Source: Cytophagales bacterium (GTDB lineage: Bacteria; Bacteroidota; Bacteroidia; Cytophagales; Cyclobacteriaceae). From it: a DNA stretch of 64,000 bases. How positions within the stretch are numbered: position 1 is the first letter of the stretch; the number at the start of each line of letters is the position of its first letter. Shown here piece after piece: positions 18,133-26,494 of this stretch. The position numbers were made by a program, and so were the translations under genes. The notes beneath the pieces are model-generated. The model saw only the letters and a list, made by a program, of their open reading frames with translations. It did not search any database and was not told where the DNA came from. Location: assembly GCA_033344775.1 (NCBI GenBank), contig JAWPMT010000004.1:1116001-1180000 (forward strand). Direction: 5' to 3'.

Positions 18133-20721
18133 TCACTCCACCCGAAGACCATTCACCGGATTGGATCTCATCACCCTTCGTACCTGAAAGAAGACCACAA
18201 AAGCCAGTACGAAAACCAATACTGCCGTAGCCAGTGTAATCCCTTTGAAATTCATTGGAACGTGGTAGGTCCAAATGACGCCAAGTGCCGAATCAACGAA
18301 GAAGTAGCTGAGCGGTACGGCGATTGCCAAGGCTACAATAAATAAGATCGTATACGGGTTTAAGATCGTCTGAGTAACGTTCAACGCCTCAGCTCCCAGT
18401 ACTTTCCTGATGCTGAATTCCCGGATCCTGCCGCCTACATTGAGGGTAACCAAACCATATAAACCCAACGATACCAACAACACACAAATGATGGCGATTT
18501 GATGGAAAAACCCTTGTGCACCATCAATCTGCGACCAGTAAGTATTACCCCAAACGTCTCTTTGATGTCCACCTTGATAAGGAATGTCCGGAAAAGCTAT
18601 TGCCCACTGTTCTTTCATGGCCTCCTGGAGCTCTTCGTGATTTTCATGATCACTTCGAATGCTCAGGTAACCATAGTTCTCCGCAGGCATCAGTTTCAGG
18701 ATAGTTGGCTCAATGTCAGCTTCGAAATAATAGGAGTGGAAGTCTTTTACAACGCCGATGATGCGATACTTCTCTCCATCCATCAGGACAGATGTACCCA
18801 GTGGGTTTTCCAGGCCAATGCTTGACACAAAGGTGGCATTAACTACCATTGACTTTAGATCAGCTGTTTCATTTTCGAAAGCACGACCCTCCTGCATCTT
18901 AAACCCTATGGTTTCAAAATACTGATCATCTACCTCATACAAGTTCACACTCAGAGGGGCTTCATTCACTTCCACGCTGGTTTCGTGATGTTGCCTTCCC
19001 AAATGATGCGCCGAACCCGAAATAGCACTAACTCCAGCTACTTCTGACAACCCATTTTTCACGGATTCAAATTGACGAGCATCAGGGATGGGCATATAAC
19101 TCACGTACTTATGGTCAAATCCCCAACTTCTGCTTTTCACGTAGGTGGCATTCTCCACGGTCATGGTAGAAAAAGCAATGGCATTTGCTGCAAGGATCAG
19201 CTGAATGGCCAGAAATACTTTCGTGAATATGTTTCGCTTACCAAAACTCGTATTCGACCTGAAAATGGCTGAAACCTGATACCTGGACACATAGAAAGCG
19301 GGATAAATACCAGACAACAAGGCAATGACAAACAGGATGGCCACGAGGAATGCGATGGTGCCCCAATCGAAAATCGACAGGCCCAATTCTTCTCCAATGG
19401 CCTTTTCAAAATCAGGTACGACATATCCGGCAGCTAATAAATAGCCGAGAACGATCGTGATAGAGGCAACGAAGATGTTTTCTATCAGAAATTGGGAAAT
19501 GATCATTTTTTTGCCAGCACCAAGGCTCTTTCTGATTCCGATCTCCTTCAGCCGTTTTGTGGCTGTAAAAATGGCGATGTTGGTGTAATTCAGGCAAGAC
19601 AGAATGAGCAAGAAGAGAGCAATAGTCCCTAGAATCATATAGGGTCCATCAATCAGGTAATCATCGGAAAATCGATCCTTAATCTCTTTGCGATAAGCAT
19701 TTTTAATGGGTTCTAATTGAAAAGCCGAAATGGTTCTGTTCCTATCGATTTCATTATAAGTTTCGAGATAAGGTTCCATTCGATGGGCGATCGCTGCTGG
19801 ATCGGCATTCGGATTAAGCTTGACAAGCATTCCATCCAGTAGTTGTTCCCAATTTCCTGACCGATATTCAGGCTGGGCCTGCTGAAGGTTGTCAAAATGG
19901 ATCAGGAAATTAAAATCCATGGTACTACCATCCTGGGGTTCGGAAGCCACTCCACCCACTTTAAAGGTTCGTTTATCTGTAGCAGAGAAAATCAATTCGA
20001 TCTCCACGCCAACAGGATTGTTTTCTGCAAAATATTTCTTGGAAACCTGCTCACTGATAATGACACTTTTCACATCGGATAATGCCTCCTTAGACCCCCA
20101 TTTCAAGGGGAACGTGAGCATGTTCAGAAAGGAAGGGTCACCGTACCAGATCTGTTCATAAAATACGTTATCCCGATGCTTAACAACGATGTTGTCTGAC
20201 TTGATCCGGCAAACGTCTTCGATTTCAGGAAAGTTCTGATCGAGAACGGCTCCAAGGGGTAGCGGAGGATTGCCATATAGCAGCCTTTCGCCCTCTTTAT
20301 CTGAAAAATAGGTAACCAGATGGACTTGCTCTTTCTGGTCATGGAATTGGTCCATTTTGTCGATGAACTGATAATACGCATAGGCACGAATCCCATAAGA
20401 TACAGCGATAGTAAGCCCCAACAAGTTGACCACTGTGTTCAGTGGATTCTTTCGGAGATTGCGAAATGCAATTGTTAAGTAGTTTTTGACCATTGAAATT
20501 GAGTTTTGACTTGACCAGTAAGATTGAAAAAAACGAATGTTTGATCTTCTGAAGAACCGAAGAATGTCCAATGCATACCTGGCTTGTGCAGTCCGCTTTC
20601 CCTGGATCTCCATACGCTCGAAATACAGCTCACGCATATCACCGGTGATCTCTTCGACCAACTCAGGCTTACAAAACCAGTTGAGAAACCGGTCCATCCA
20701 TTTAGGTGGCAGGTTTTGCAT
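18133..20721 (-). CDS. FtsX/MacB-like ABC permease with prefix domain, PadR-paired
   Basis: 862 residues. The prefix domain is a more distant variant (PPKWMDRFLNWFCKPELVEE, ITGDMRELYFER), with a serine-rich linker before TM1. Coupling motifs are EIGIRKSLGAGKK near 390 and EFSIRKVLGAEAL near 765. It begins at an ATG directly after the stop of the PadR gene (TAAATG), so the two form a two-gene operon. The C-terminal tail NPVNGLRVE matches the array paralogues. It is probably an independently regulated member of the same envelope-transporter family. Confidence 0.9.
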   Translation of the reverse strand: MQNLPPKWMDRFLNWFCKPELVEEITGDMRELYFERMEIQGKRTAQARYALDILRFFRRSNIRFFQSYWSSQNSISMVKNYLTIAFRNLRKNPLNTVVNLLGLTIAVSYGIRAYAYYQFIDKMDQFHDQKEQVHLVTYFSDKEGERLLYGNPPLPLGAVLDQNFPEIEDVCRIKSDNIVVKHRDNVFYEQIWYGDPSFLNMLTFPLKWGSKEALSDVKSVIISEQVSKKYFAENNPVGVEIELIFSATDKRTFKVGGVASEPQDGSTMDFNFLIHFDNLQQAQPEYRSGNWEQLLDGMLVKLNPNADPAAIAHRMEPYLETYNEIDRNRTISAFQLEPIKNAYRKEIKDRFSDDYLIDGPYMILGTIALFLLILSCLNYTNIAIFTATKRLKEIGIRKSLGAGKKMIISQFLIENIFVASITIVLGYLLAAGYVVPDFEKAIGEELGLSIFDWGTIAFLVAILFVIALLSGIYPAFYVSRYQVSAIFRSNTSFGKRNIFTKVFLAIQLILAANAIAFSTMTVENATYVKSRSWGFDHKYVSYMPIPDARQFESVKNGLSEVAGVSAISGSAHHLGRQHHETSVEVNEAPLSVNLYEVDDQYFETIGFKMQEGRAFENETADLKSMVVNATFVSSIGLENPLGTSVLMDGEKYRIIGVVKDFHSYYFEADIEPTILKLMPAENYGYLSIRSDHENHEELQEAMKEQWAIAFPDIPYQGGHQRDVWGNTYWSQIDGAQGFFHQIAIICVLLVSLGLYGLVTLNVGGRIREFSIRKVLGAEALNVTQTILNPYTILFIVALAIAVPLSYFFVDSALGVIWTYHVPMNFKGITLATAVLVFVLAFVVFFQVRRVMRSNPVNGLRVE

Positions 20722-21060
20722 TTACGATAGCTTGAGGTTGAAATTGGGCACCTTACTGTACAACTGGAGTTTCATCTGCATCAGCTCTTCAAGTGTTTTT
20801 CTACCGAAATCGGTGACTTCAAAATAGCGCTTACGTCTGCCACCCCGAACTTGAGTGGCACCGCCCATTTTTGATTGGACCATGCCTTTTTTCTCAAGCC
20901 GTTTGAGTCCTTCATGAACTGCACTGATATTCGAGGAACGACCAGCTTCCTTCTCAATGTATTTCATTACTGCGACGCCATACGCTTCATCCAAAAGTGA
21001 AGCCACTGCGACCAAAATGAGTTCTTCAAATTCTCCGAGAAAATCTCCTTTCGTCTTCAT
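20722..21060 (-). CDS. PadR-family regulator of the adjacent permease
   Basis: 112 residues. Winged-helix core LGEFEELILVAVASLLDEAYGV, recognition segment SNISAVHEGLKRLEKKGMV and wing GGRRKRYFEVTDFG. It belongs to the same subclass as the regulators at 15405 and 45549 but differs in the recognition helix. A perfect palindrome TATATG-TTT-CATATA is centred 38 bp upstream of its start. Its stop abuts the permease ATG. Confidence 0.9.
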   Translation of the reverse strand: MKTKGDFLGEFEELILVAVASLLDEAYGVAVMKYIEKEAGRSSNISAVHEGLKRLEKKGMVQSKMGGATQVRGGRRKRYFEVTDFGRKTLEELMQMKLQLYSKVPNFNLKLS

Positions 21061-21090
21061 TTTATTTGTTATGCAAACGTGAAATTAATA

Positions 21091-21105
21091 TATATGTTTC
21101 ATATA
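21091..21105 (-). promoter_or_regulatory. Palindromic operator upstream of PadR-permease pair
   Basis: TATATG-TTT-CATATA is a perfect 6-3-6 inverted repeat 31-45 bp before the PadR start codon, in AT-rich promoter-like DNA. Binding by the adjacent PadR is inferred; its sequence is unlike the operators of the other PadR genes in the window. Confidence 0.55.
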
Positions 21106-21142
21106 TGCATAATAAATGGATTCATCATAAACTGAGAGGAAT

Positions 21143-21176
21143 AAAAAAGGCCACTTGATTCAAGTAGCCTTCAGGA
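21143..21176 (-). terminator. Rho-independent terminator after DUF1737 gene
   Basis: On the minus strand AGGCTACTTG and CAAGTGGCCT pair across a short AATT loop and are followed by a run of six T. It is near-identical to the terminator at 21473-21503. Confidence 0.75.
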
Positions 21177-21231
21177 TATCGTGACGCTTTACAAGCCGAT
21201 TTTGGTGTTATCACCAAAACAACCAAGAGAT

Positions 21232-21381
21232 TCACTCCTTCACCATCGCCTGAGCGAATATGATTGTCGCTGCATTGGTGACAGATGCTCCACCTTGCGG
21301 TACCCAACCTTCCTGAATTTTTTCTGATACCTTTTCTGAAAGTAGTTGTGCTTGATGTGCTGTGATGATTGTGTATTGCAT
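21232..21381 (-). CDS. DUF1737-type small protein
   Basis: A 49-residue frame starting MQYTIITAHQAQLLSEKV and continuing KIQEGWVPQGG to FAQAMVKE. The pattern Y-x-I-I-T ... L-x-x-x-V-x-x-x-x-x-x-G-W-x-P-x-G-G ... Y/F-x-Q-A-M is that of the DUF1737 family, short cytoplasmic proteins of unknown function. It has its own downstream terminator at 21143-21176 and follows the terminator of the previous operon, so it is an independent single-gene unit. It is short enough to be missed by length filters. Confidence 0.8.
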   Translation of the reverse strand: MQYTIITAHQAQLLSEKVSEKIQEGWVPQGGASVTNAATIIFAQAMVKE

Positions 21382-21472
21382 GATGTTCAGGTTCTATCGT
21401 TAAGATGCGATTGTTGAATTGTTCTAGCTGAGAACGGAAATATCAACATAGGGTTACCTCCAGACAGACAAC

Positions 21473-21503
21473 AAAAAAGGCTACCTGAATCAAGTAGCCC
21501 CCT
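21473..21503 (-). terminator. Rho-independent terminator after PadR/membrane-protein operon
   Basis: Minus-strand GGGCTACTTG pairs with CAGGTAGCC over a short loop and is followed by six T. It ends the operon 22478-21523. Confidence 0.75.
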
Positions 21504-21522
21504 TATTCTGAGTTATTTAACC

Positions 21523-22134
21523 TTAGAGTTCATCGACCGATTTCTTGTACATCCTAAAGAAAAAGAAGGGCAAAAATCCAAATCCGAAAACCAGAAAGCT
21601 GAGTGCCAACATTTCTCCCGCTCCCATAAAATGAAGCATTTTCATCGAGATGGAGATAATTAGCAGCCCTAGTGTAATCGCTCCCAAAATCCACTTCAGC
21701 CGTTCGGAAAGCACTTGCCGTGCAATGCTCTTGTACCGATTGATGAGCAACAATGGAAAAAAGATAAAGGCCAGTCCTAATCCACCAATTGAAAGCATCA
21801 TGGATGCTCCAGGCAGGTGCAGGATTTTGAATAAAACACCGGCTATCCATGTGACCGAAAACAAATAGCCTGAGAGGTAAGTCAACCTTTTCATAAATAT
21901 GATTTTTGAGTAATTGAGTAAAAAAATGGTTTCTTTTTCGATTTCATTGAGCCCATTGGGAGCCGTCTGGACCATCGCAACTTTTAACGCATCTTCGAAG
22001 CTGCTGCCTTTGTCCATCTGGATTTCTGTCATGCAGCACAGATGATCAATCAGATCTTCCTTTAAGCTTTGATTCCTAATTTTGCTAGATTCTACATCAT
22101 CAATGATGACTTGTTCCTGATCTTCAGTAATCAT
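21523..22134 (-). CDS. Multi-helix membrane protein coupled to a PadR regulator
   Basis: 203 residues. A soluble N-terminal 85 residues (SLKEDLIDHLCCMTEIQMDK, helical) is followed by four membrane helices, two with the motif (I/M)LH(L/F)(P/M)GA (KILHLPGASMML, KMLHFMGAGEML) as in GldL-like helix pairs. The start overlaps the stop of the PadR gene by ATGA, so translation is coupled. In comparable PadR pairs the membrane partner may sense or respond to the same signal (inference). Function unknown. Confidence 0.75.
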   Translation of the reverse strand: MITEDQEQVIIDDVESSKIRNQSLKEDLIDHLCCMTEIQMDKGSSFEDALKVAMVQTAPNGLNEIEKETIFLLNYSKIIFMKRLTYLSGYLFSVTWIAGVLFKILHLPGASMMLSIGGLGLAFIFFPLLLINRYKSIARQVLSERLKWILGAITLGLLIISISMKMLHFMGAGEMLALSFLVFGFGFLPFFFFRMYKKSVDEL

Positions 22135-22478
22135 AAGGCAGGGATAGGTTTAAAATCATTGAAAATTACGTTCTCGATCGTCTTGATGAAATCCTTCATC
22201 TCATCGAGTAATGTTTCTTTCTGCTCCTCACCTTTCATGGTGAGTTTATAGTATTTGCGAACACGCTTACCAATATTGACCTCTTCATAGGTAAGCAGAC
22301 CATCTTTGGTCATTTTGTGTAACGCCGGATAGAGTGATCCATCTTTCAAATGGATCTTGCCATCGGTTTGTTCTTTCACCTTCTGCGATAGCTCATAGCC
22401 ATACATCTTGCCATGTTCAGCCAGAAGCTTCAAAACGATGACCTCCAGGGTTCCTTTTAGTAATTCCTTTGAATACAT
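22131..22478 (-). CDS. PadR-family regulator (long-helix subclass)
   Basis: 115 residues from the ATG at 22478 (MYSKELLKGTLEVIVLKLL); upstream in-frame starts would lie inside the operator and add a poor N-terminus. Core: GKMYGYELSQKVKEQTDGKI, then HLKDGSLYPALHKMTKDGLL and the wing GKRVRKYYKLT, followed by a C-terminal dimerisation helix. This is the classical PadR-s1 layout, distinct from the permease-linked regulators in this window. Two matching palindromes lie 10-60 bp upstream. Confidence 0.9.
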   Translation of the reverse strand: MYSKELLKGTLEVIVLKLLAEHGKMYGYELSQKVKEQTDGKIHLKDGSLYPALHKMTKDGLLTYEEVNIGKRVRKYYKLTMKGEEQKETLLDEMKDFIKTIENVIFNDFKPIPAL

Positions 22479-22487
22479 AATGCAACA

Positions 22488-22538
22488 ATACATCAATTCT
22501 TGATATATTAAAAGAAAATACCTCAATATTTGATGTAT
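22488..22538 (-). promoter_or_regulatory. Two palindromic PadR operators 30 bp apart
   Basis: Sites 22488-22508 (ATACATCAA-TTC-TTGATATAT) and 22518-22538 (ATACCTCAA-TAT-TTGATGTAT) are both near-perfect inverted repeats of the same half site. Their centres are exactly 30 bp apart. They overlap the region where the promoter of the PadR operon must lie, so autorepression is likely (inference). Confidence 0.7.
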
Positions 22539-22646
22539 TTTTATTCGAGGTAGTCAAAATCAAGCCATTTTGCCTGTTTTAAGAGGTAGCAACTCAGAAT
22601 ACAACGAAAGGATATATCCGCTGACCTTATTGGACCGGAGGTAGTA

Positions 22647-22835
22647 TTAGGGTAACCGCTTTTGGATGAGACGAACGATTTCATTTCCTAATTGAATAGC
22701 AAGGCCCGAATGTTTTTCTTCTACTTGAAAATCCATGATCCGATGTTCACCTGAATTAGGTGAATTGATGAATATGTCCACCATTCGATGCCAGGAACCA
22801 GTGCCCTTCGATAGTTTAGTATATTCCGATTCCAT
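22647..22835 (-). CDS. Small hypothetical protein, doubtful
   Basis: 62 residues, MESEYTKLSKGTGSWHRMVD to the end VRLIQKRLP. The frame extends upstream of the ATG to a TAA that ends the preceding small frame. Amphipathic composition and a charged tail look protein-like, but there is no recognised family and no start signal. It could be the remnant C-terminal part of a broken gene. Confidence 0.3.
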   Translation of the reverse strand: MESEYTKLSKGTGSWHRMVDIFINSPNSGEHRIMDFQVEEKHSGLAIQLGNEIVRLIQKRLP

Positions 22836-22874
22836 ATGATGGAATACAGCACAACCGGGTGACAGGTAGAATTT

Positions 22875-23232
22875 TTATCGCGTAAATCCATTGATGCTTT
22901 CAACTCGATTTCCTCGAATACAGAAATAATTTGTAAGTCGGATGGCTATAACAATCACGCAGGCGCAAGCAATACCAAATCCCAGAATACAGCCAAGTAG
23001 GGTTGAATAAATTTCCTGGGATTGTATAATAGACGCAGTTCCAATAAAATACTCCGAGCATTGTAAATAACAACAATCCTGGATTTCCATCTCCAAGTAC
23101 ATTAAACGTAGAACTGATACGTAATTCAGCCGGATCATCTTTGATCCTGATCCCTGCTAGTTTGCATGCTTTGGCTAGATCAAGTGGTGGATGTTGTCTG
23201 ATCTTGTTTCTAAAATTTGAACGCCTCTTCAT
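22875..23232 (-). pseudogene. Two-helix small membrane protein, probably frameshifted
   Basis: An ATG at 23232 opens a frame (MKRRSNFRNKIRQHPPLDLA) that runs into a membrane helix around GLLLFTMLGVFYW, then turns into a Cys/Trp/Tyr-rich stretch that looks out of frame. In the -1 alternative frame the same DNA reads a convincing second helix (LLGCILGFGIACACVIVIAI) with a charged tail RGNRVESINGFTR ending at 22875. Joining them near 23030-23070 would give a two-helix protein of about 118 residues. It starts 28 bases after the preceding gene and is probably co-transcribed. A sequencing error is also possible. Confidence 0.4.
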
Positions 23233-23259
23233 CAAGGCCGAAATTATCCGAGATCAACC

Positions 23260-23808
23260 TTATTCCCAACTAAATCGGTATTCACAGCTTCGGGGCTTTC
23301 TCGTCACCTCGACTTTTACGTTTTTACCTCCCATTAGCTCAATACCTCTCTCGAAATATCCAGCTGTGCTTTCATCGTCTTCCAGTGTAAAATCAGCGTC
23401 TTTCAACTCCAGGAAACCTTCTTTCTCGCCTACCTTTTCGTAATGCCCCGTGCCGTCACTGTAGTAGATTTTCCTGACGGACGGATATCGTTTCAATACC
23501 CTATGTGGACTATCTCCAAGGATAAACGTTTTGTGTACACTCGTCAGGTTGGCCTCAGCAGAAGCACGACCCAAAGCCCGATAAACACGGATAGGATTAT
23601 TCGGATCGGTGGCTTTGGCAATGGCTTCATCGAGACGTGCATTCAATGCCAGTGGATAAAACGAAAGAACAATGATGTTTCCGGTCAGGGTTTTCTGATC
23701 ATCCTCACTTAAATGAGACAGTACCTTTTGCCAGGTATCTTCCCCAAATCGTTGTTTTACAAAGTCAATACGTGCACCAACAGAAGCACCCTTGATGGCG
23801 GTAGTCAT
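23260..23808 (-). CDS. DUF2378 (TIGR02265)/V4R-like domain protein
   Basis: 182 residues. The start IKGASVGARIDFVKQRFGED, then GRASAEANLTSVHKTFILGD, SPHRVLKRYPSVRKIYYSDG and the C-terminal FERGIELMGGKNVKVEVTRK followed by CEYRFSWE have the layout of the TIGR02265 family and of heme-NO-binding/4-vinyl-reductase-like sensor domains, which end in the same G-x-x-x-V-x-V-x-x-T ... C-x-Y-x-x-x-W pattern. It is probably a cytoplasmic small-molecule-binding protein. No histidine for heme can be assigned with certainty. It may be co-transcribed with the gene behind it. Confidence 0.6.
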   Translation of the reverse strand: MTTAIKGASVGARIDFVKQRFGEDTWQKVLSHLSEDDQKTLTGNIIVLSFYPLALNARLDEAIAKATDPNNPIRVYRALGRASAEANLTSVHKTFILGDSPHRVLKRYPSVRKIYYSDGTGHYEKVGEKEGFLELKDADFTLEDDESTAGYFERGIELMGGKNVKVEVTRKPRSCEYRFSWE

Positions 23809-23905
23809 GGGCGTTTTTTTTTTAAGTTAGTGAACGAAGAGCGCAATTCAAACCGGCATTTTTACAAATTAAAATCCCTTAAAGCGATTAGAATTACTTG
23901 TAATA

Positions 23906-24352
23906 TTAACGGCGAAACGCGCTTGTATAATTGCTTCTACTCAGACGGTTTCTCAGTTTTCCAATACATCTTAGAATCTCTTCACGATTTTTGGCTGACT
24001 TCATCCATTGAGGCATTCGACTCACAAGGCTCTTATTGATGTTTGGCTCACGGACTCTTAGGTCTGCTCTCACATAGCCCTCCAGAAAACCCAAATGATC
24101 CAGATTATTGGCAAAAAGGACATTTCCACAACAGCGAATACTTAAAAAACAATAATAGTCATAGGCCATCGGAAAGATATTCAACTCATCGACATGCTTC
24201 CCTCCACGATCAAACGACTCGTTGAAACCACAATGCGTACACGATATTTTAACAGATGTAAGGTCAATCGGACTATTACATTTTGGGCAAACCACGATTG
24301 CATGATCAATAAAATCTCTCATCCGGCGGCCGTCATCCTGAAATCGATTCAT
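23906..24352 (-). CDS. Zinc-ribbon hypothetical protein
   Basis: 148 residues. Two CxxC knuckles, CPKCNSP (about 22-28) and CTHCGF (about 33-38), form an N-terminal zinc ribbon. The second half, LDHLGFLEGYVRADLRVRE and SRMPQWMKSAKNREEILRCI, matches a conserved bacterial hypothetical family in which a zinc ribbon precedes this helical segment. Role unknown; nucleic-acid binding is a guess from the ribbon. Single gene. Confidence 0.75.
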   Translation of the reverse strand: MNRFQDDGRRMRDFIDHAIVVCPKCNSPIDLTSVKISCTHCGFNESFDRGGKHVDELNIFPMAYDYYCFLSIRCCGNVLFANNLDHLGFLEGYVRADLRVREPNINKSLVSRMPQWMKSAKNREEILRCIGKLRNRLSRSNYTSAFRR

Positions 24353-24522
24353 CGTAAGAACGAAACTAGAAAAATTGAATGAATGATGTTCTATTGAAGT
24401 GATTATTCCTGGACAACCATTTTTTTGCCAAAAATTGAATGGATTAAATCAAGCTGGAGTTATCCTCATATATAATTCCATTATATTGAAAAGAGTATTC
24501 ATTTCAATTAAATACACAAAAC

Positions 24523-25113
24523 ATGAAAAACTACTTTAGAATGATCTCGGTTTATCTAGTGAGCATAACGTTTCTTGCTTCCTGTACTGCATTAACCGAT
24601 GACTTGTCGGAAATCACAAATGGCATTCCTCCAGATACTGGTGATCGTACCACATATGGAAATAATTCCGGTGATCAAGCTGGAGAAGCACCAAACGATG
24701 CTAATGGCATAGGCGTGGGCAATGGTTTACGTAGATCAACAGCTCCTGTCCCTTTTAATGCATCGAACAAGAATTCAGAGAGTCCTTACTCTGGTGAGGA
24801 TTTAAATTCAACGAAAATCACTCCTGGCAGCGATCATGGAGATGATGATGGTATACCACCAGACAATGCGTTAAGCAAGTCTTCAGATCAGGAAGTTGAA
24901 TACGGGTATTGGGGCAGGGACATGCACGATATCAATGGCATCCCCCCGGATAACATCACTAGTTCAGCTGCCGGCAATTTCGGAAGAGCACACGGTGATA
25001 GTGATGGCATCCCACCAGATGGACAGATCAGAACGAATTGGGGAACCTACCCTTCAGGTGGACTTTTTGATGAAAATGAAGAAAGTTCGACCGATGAGGG
25101 TTCAGGAAACTAA
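24523..25113 (+). CDS. Asp/Gly/Pro-rich lipoprotein with (D/N)GIPPD repeats
   Basis: 196 residues. A lipoprotein signal ends at the lipobox LASC (residue 21). The mature part is strongly acidic and disordered-looking, rich in N, D, G, S and P. The hexamer NGIPPD or DGIPPD occurs four times at unequal spacing, each time followed by D, T, N or G and often preceded by an HGD-D or HD-N segment. This resembles calcium-binding acidic loops, but no full EF-hand or thrombospondin-3 repeat is present. It stands alone with an AT-rich leader. Likely a lipid-anchored surface protein; the family is unknown to me. Confidence 0.7.
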   Translation: MKNYFRMISVYLVSITFLASCTALTDDLSEITNGIPPDTGDRTTYGNNSGDQAGEAPNDANGIGVGNGLRRSTAPVPFNASNKNSESPYSGEDLNSTKITPGSDHGDDDGIPPDNALSKSSDQEVEYGYWGRDMHDINGIPPDNITSSAAGNFGRAHGDSDGIPPDGQIRTNWGTYPSGGLFDENEESSTDEGSGN

Positions 25114-25216
25114 TCGTACCTGAGTGTATTGCTGGTTCATGACAAAATGCGATTTACCTTAAAATGAACCAGCTTTAACCTCCTCATTACAATCCAAAAA
25201 CAGCTAACCTTGCCAC

Positions 25217-26386
25217 ATGCTCGGACTTCATCGCAATGTATGGCTCCTTACGGCAGCACAGGCCCTCTCTCTGACAGTTAATTCTGTGATCGTATTTGTC
25301 GGAGGCATTGTTGGTGCTCAGCTGGCCCCGAAAGAAGAATTAAGTACGTTGCCCGTGGCTTTGGGGGTAGTAGGCACCGCCTTATCTACAGTTCCTGTGA
25401 CCTTGTTCATGCGCAAAGTTGGTCGCAAGCGGGCATTTACCATGATGCTTTTGTATTCTATGGGCATTGCTGGACTGGCGGCTTACATGCTGAGCATCGG
25501 TTCTTTCTATGGCTTCTGTATGAGTACTTTGTTATTTGGTATCACGAATGCGGGTGTGATGCAATTCAGGTTTGCAGCCATTGAAAGCGTGAGTCCTTCG
25601 GACATTCCGAAAGCAGCATCCTTTGTCTTGCTCGGAGGAATTGTTGCGGCTTTCCTAGGACCGGAATTGGCGGTTCGGGCCAAAGATCTCTTAAGTGCGG
25701 AATTCAGCGGTTCCTTTCTTGGGCTTGCAGTGCTTTTTGCCCTGGCTTGCCTGATTCTTCAGGGATTTGTAAATCCTGAGATTGAAGCTTCGGCCAGTAA
25801 TCAAAGTCCCAGACCTATCAGGGAAATCGCAAAACAGCCTGTTTTCTGGCTGGCACTCTCAGCGGGAGCCATTGGCTATGTGATCATGACTTTTGTGATG
25901 ACTGCCACGCCTGTAAGTATGCACGTCATGGATGGCCATTCTCTGGAAGACACCAAATCTGTGATTCAAAGTCACATAGTCGCCATGTTCCTACCATCCT
26001 TGTTCACTGCCTGGATCATTCGGAAGCTTGGCTTGAAATGGATGATGATCTTAGGGCTCTTGTCTTATTTGGTCTGTGTGGGAATTGCATTCTTAAGCCA
26101 CGACCTGATCAACTATTGGGTAGCTCTGATCGCCCTCGGCATTGGTTGGAATTTCCTCTTTGTTGGAGGAACCACTTTACTACCGCAAAGCTATCAGCTG
26201 CATGAGCGTTTCAAAGTACAGGCCCTGAATGAGTTTGTGGTTTTTGGATCTCAAGCCACTGCCGCACTCACCGCAGGATGGTTCATCTTTTCATTCGGTT
26301 GGGAGACGCTATTGATGTTCGTCATTCCTATTGTGATATTGGAATTGATTGTGATTCTAAGATTGGGAAGCAGTGCGAAAACATAA
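25217..26386 (+). CDS. Major facilitator superfamily transporter
   Basis: 389 residues with about twelve membrane helices. The first inner loop carries a motif-A-like sequence LFMRKVGRKRAFTMML (usual G-x-x-x-D-R-x-G-R-R/K), with V-G-R-K-R conserved. The second half begins near 200 after a loop containing the PRPIREIAKQPVFW segment. It resembles the YbfB/UMF1-like single-polypeptide carriers; substrate cannot be inferred. It is a single gene on the plus strand, convergent with the DUF3570 operon. Confidence 0.85.
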   Translation: MLGLHRNVWLLTAAQALSLTVNSVIVFVGGIVGAQLAPKEELSTLPVALGVVGTALSTVPVTLFMRKVGRKRAFTMMLLYSMGIAGLAAYMLSIGSFYGFCMSTLLFGITNAGVMQFRFAAIESVSPSDIPKAASFVLLGGIVAAFLGPELAVRAKDLLSAEFSGSFLGLAVLFALACLILQGFVNPEIEASASNQSPRPIREIAKQPVFWLALSAGAIGYVIMTFVMTATPVSMHVMDGHSLEDTKSVIQSHIVAMFLPSLFTAWIIRKLGLKWMMILGLLSYLVCVGIAFLSHDLINYWVALIALGIGWNFLFVGGTTLLPQSYQLHERFKVQALNEFVVFGSQATAALTAGWFIFSFGWETLLMFVIPIVILELIVILRLGSSAKT

Positions 26387-26426
26387 ATCGACTCTTCGTT
26401 AAATCGTGCGCTGAGAAAGAAAGACT

Positions 26427-26474
26427 AAAATCAATTGTTCGACCCCTACACCCTAAAGGGAGCTAATTGATTCT
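26427..26474. repeat. Palindromic dispersed element, copy 2
   Basis: AATCAATT (26429-26436) and AATTGATT (26465-26472) flank the core CCCCTACACCCTAAAGGGAG. Read on the minus strand, the core CTCCCTTTAGGGTGTAGGGG aligns with copies 1 and 3. It lies between convergent genes. Confidence 0.7.
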
Positions 26475-26494
26475 CTAAAACTTGTAAAACAGAT

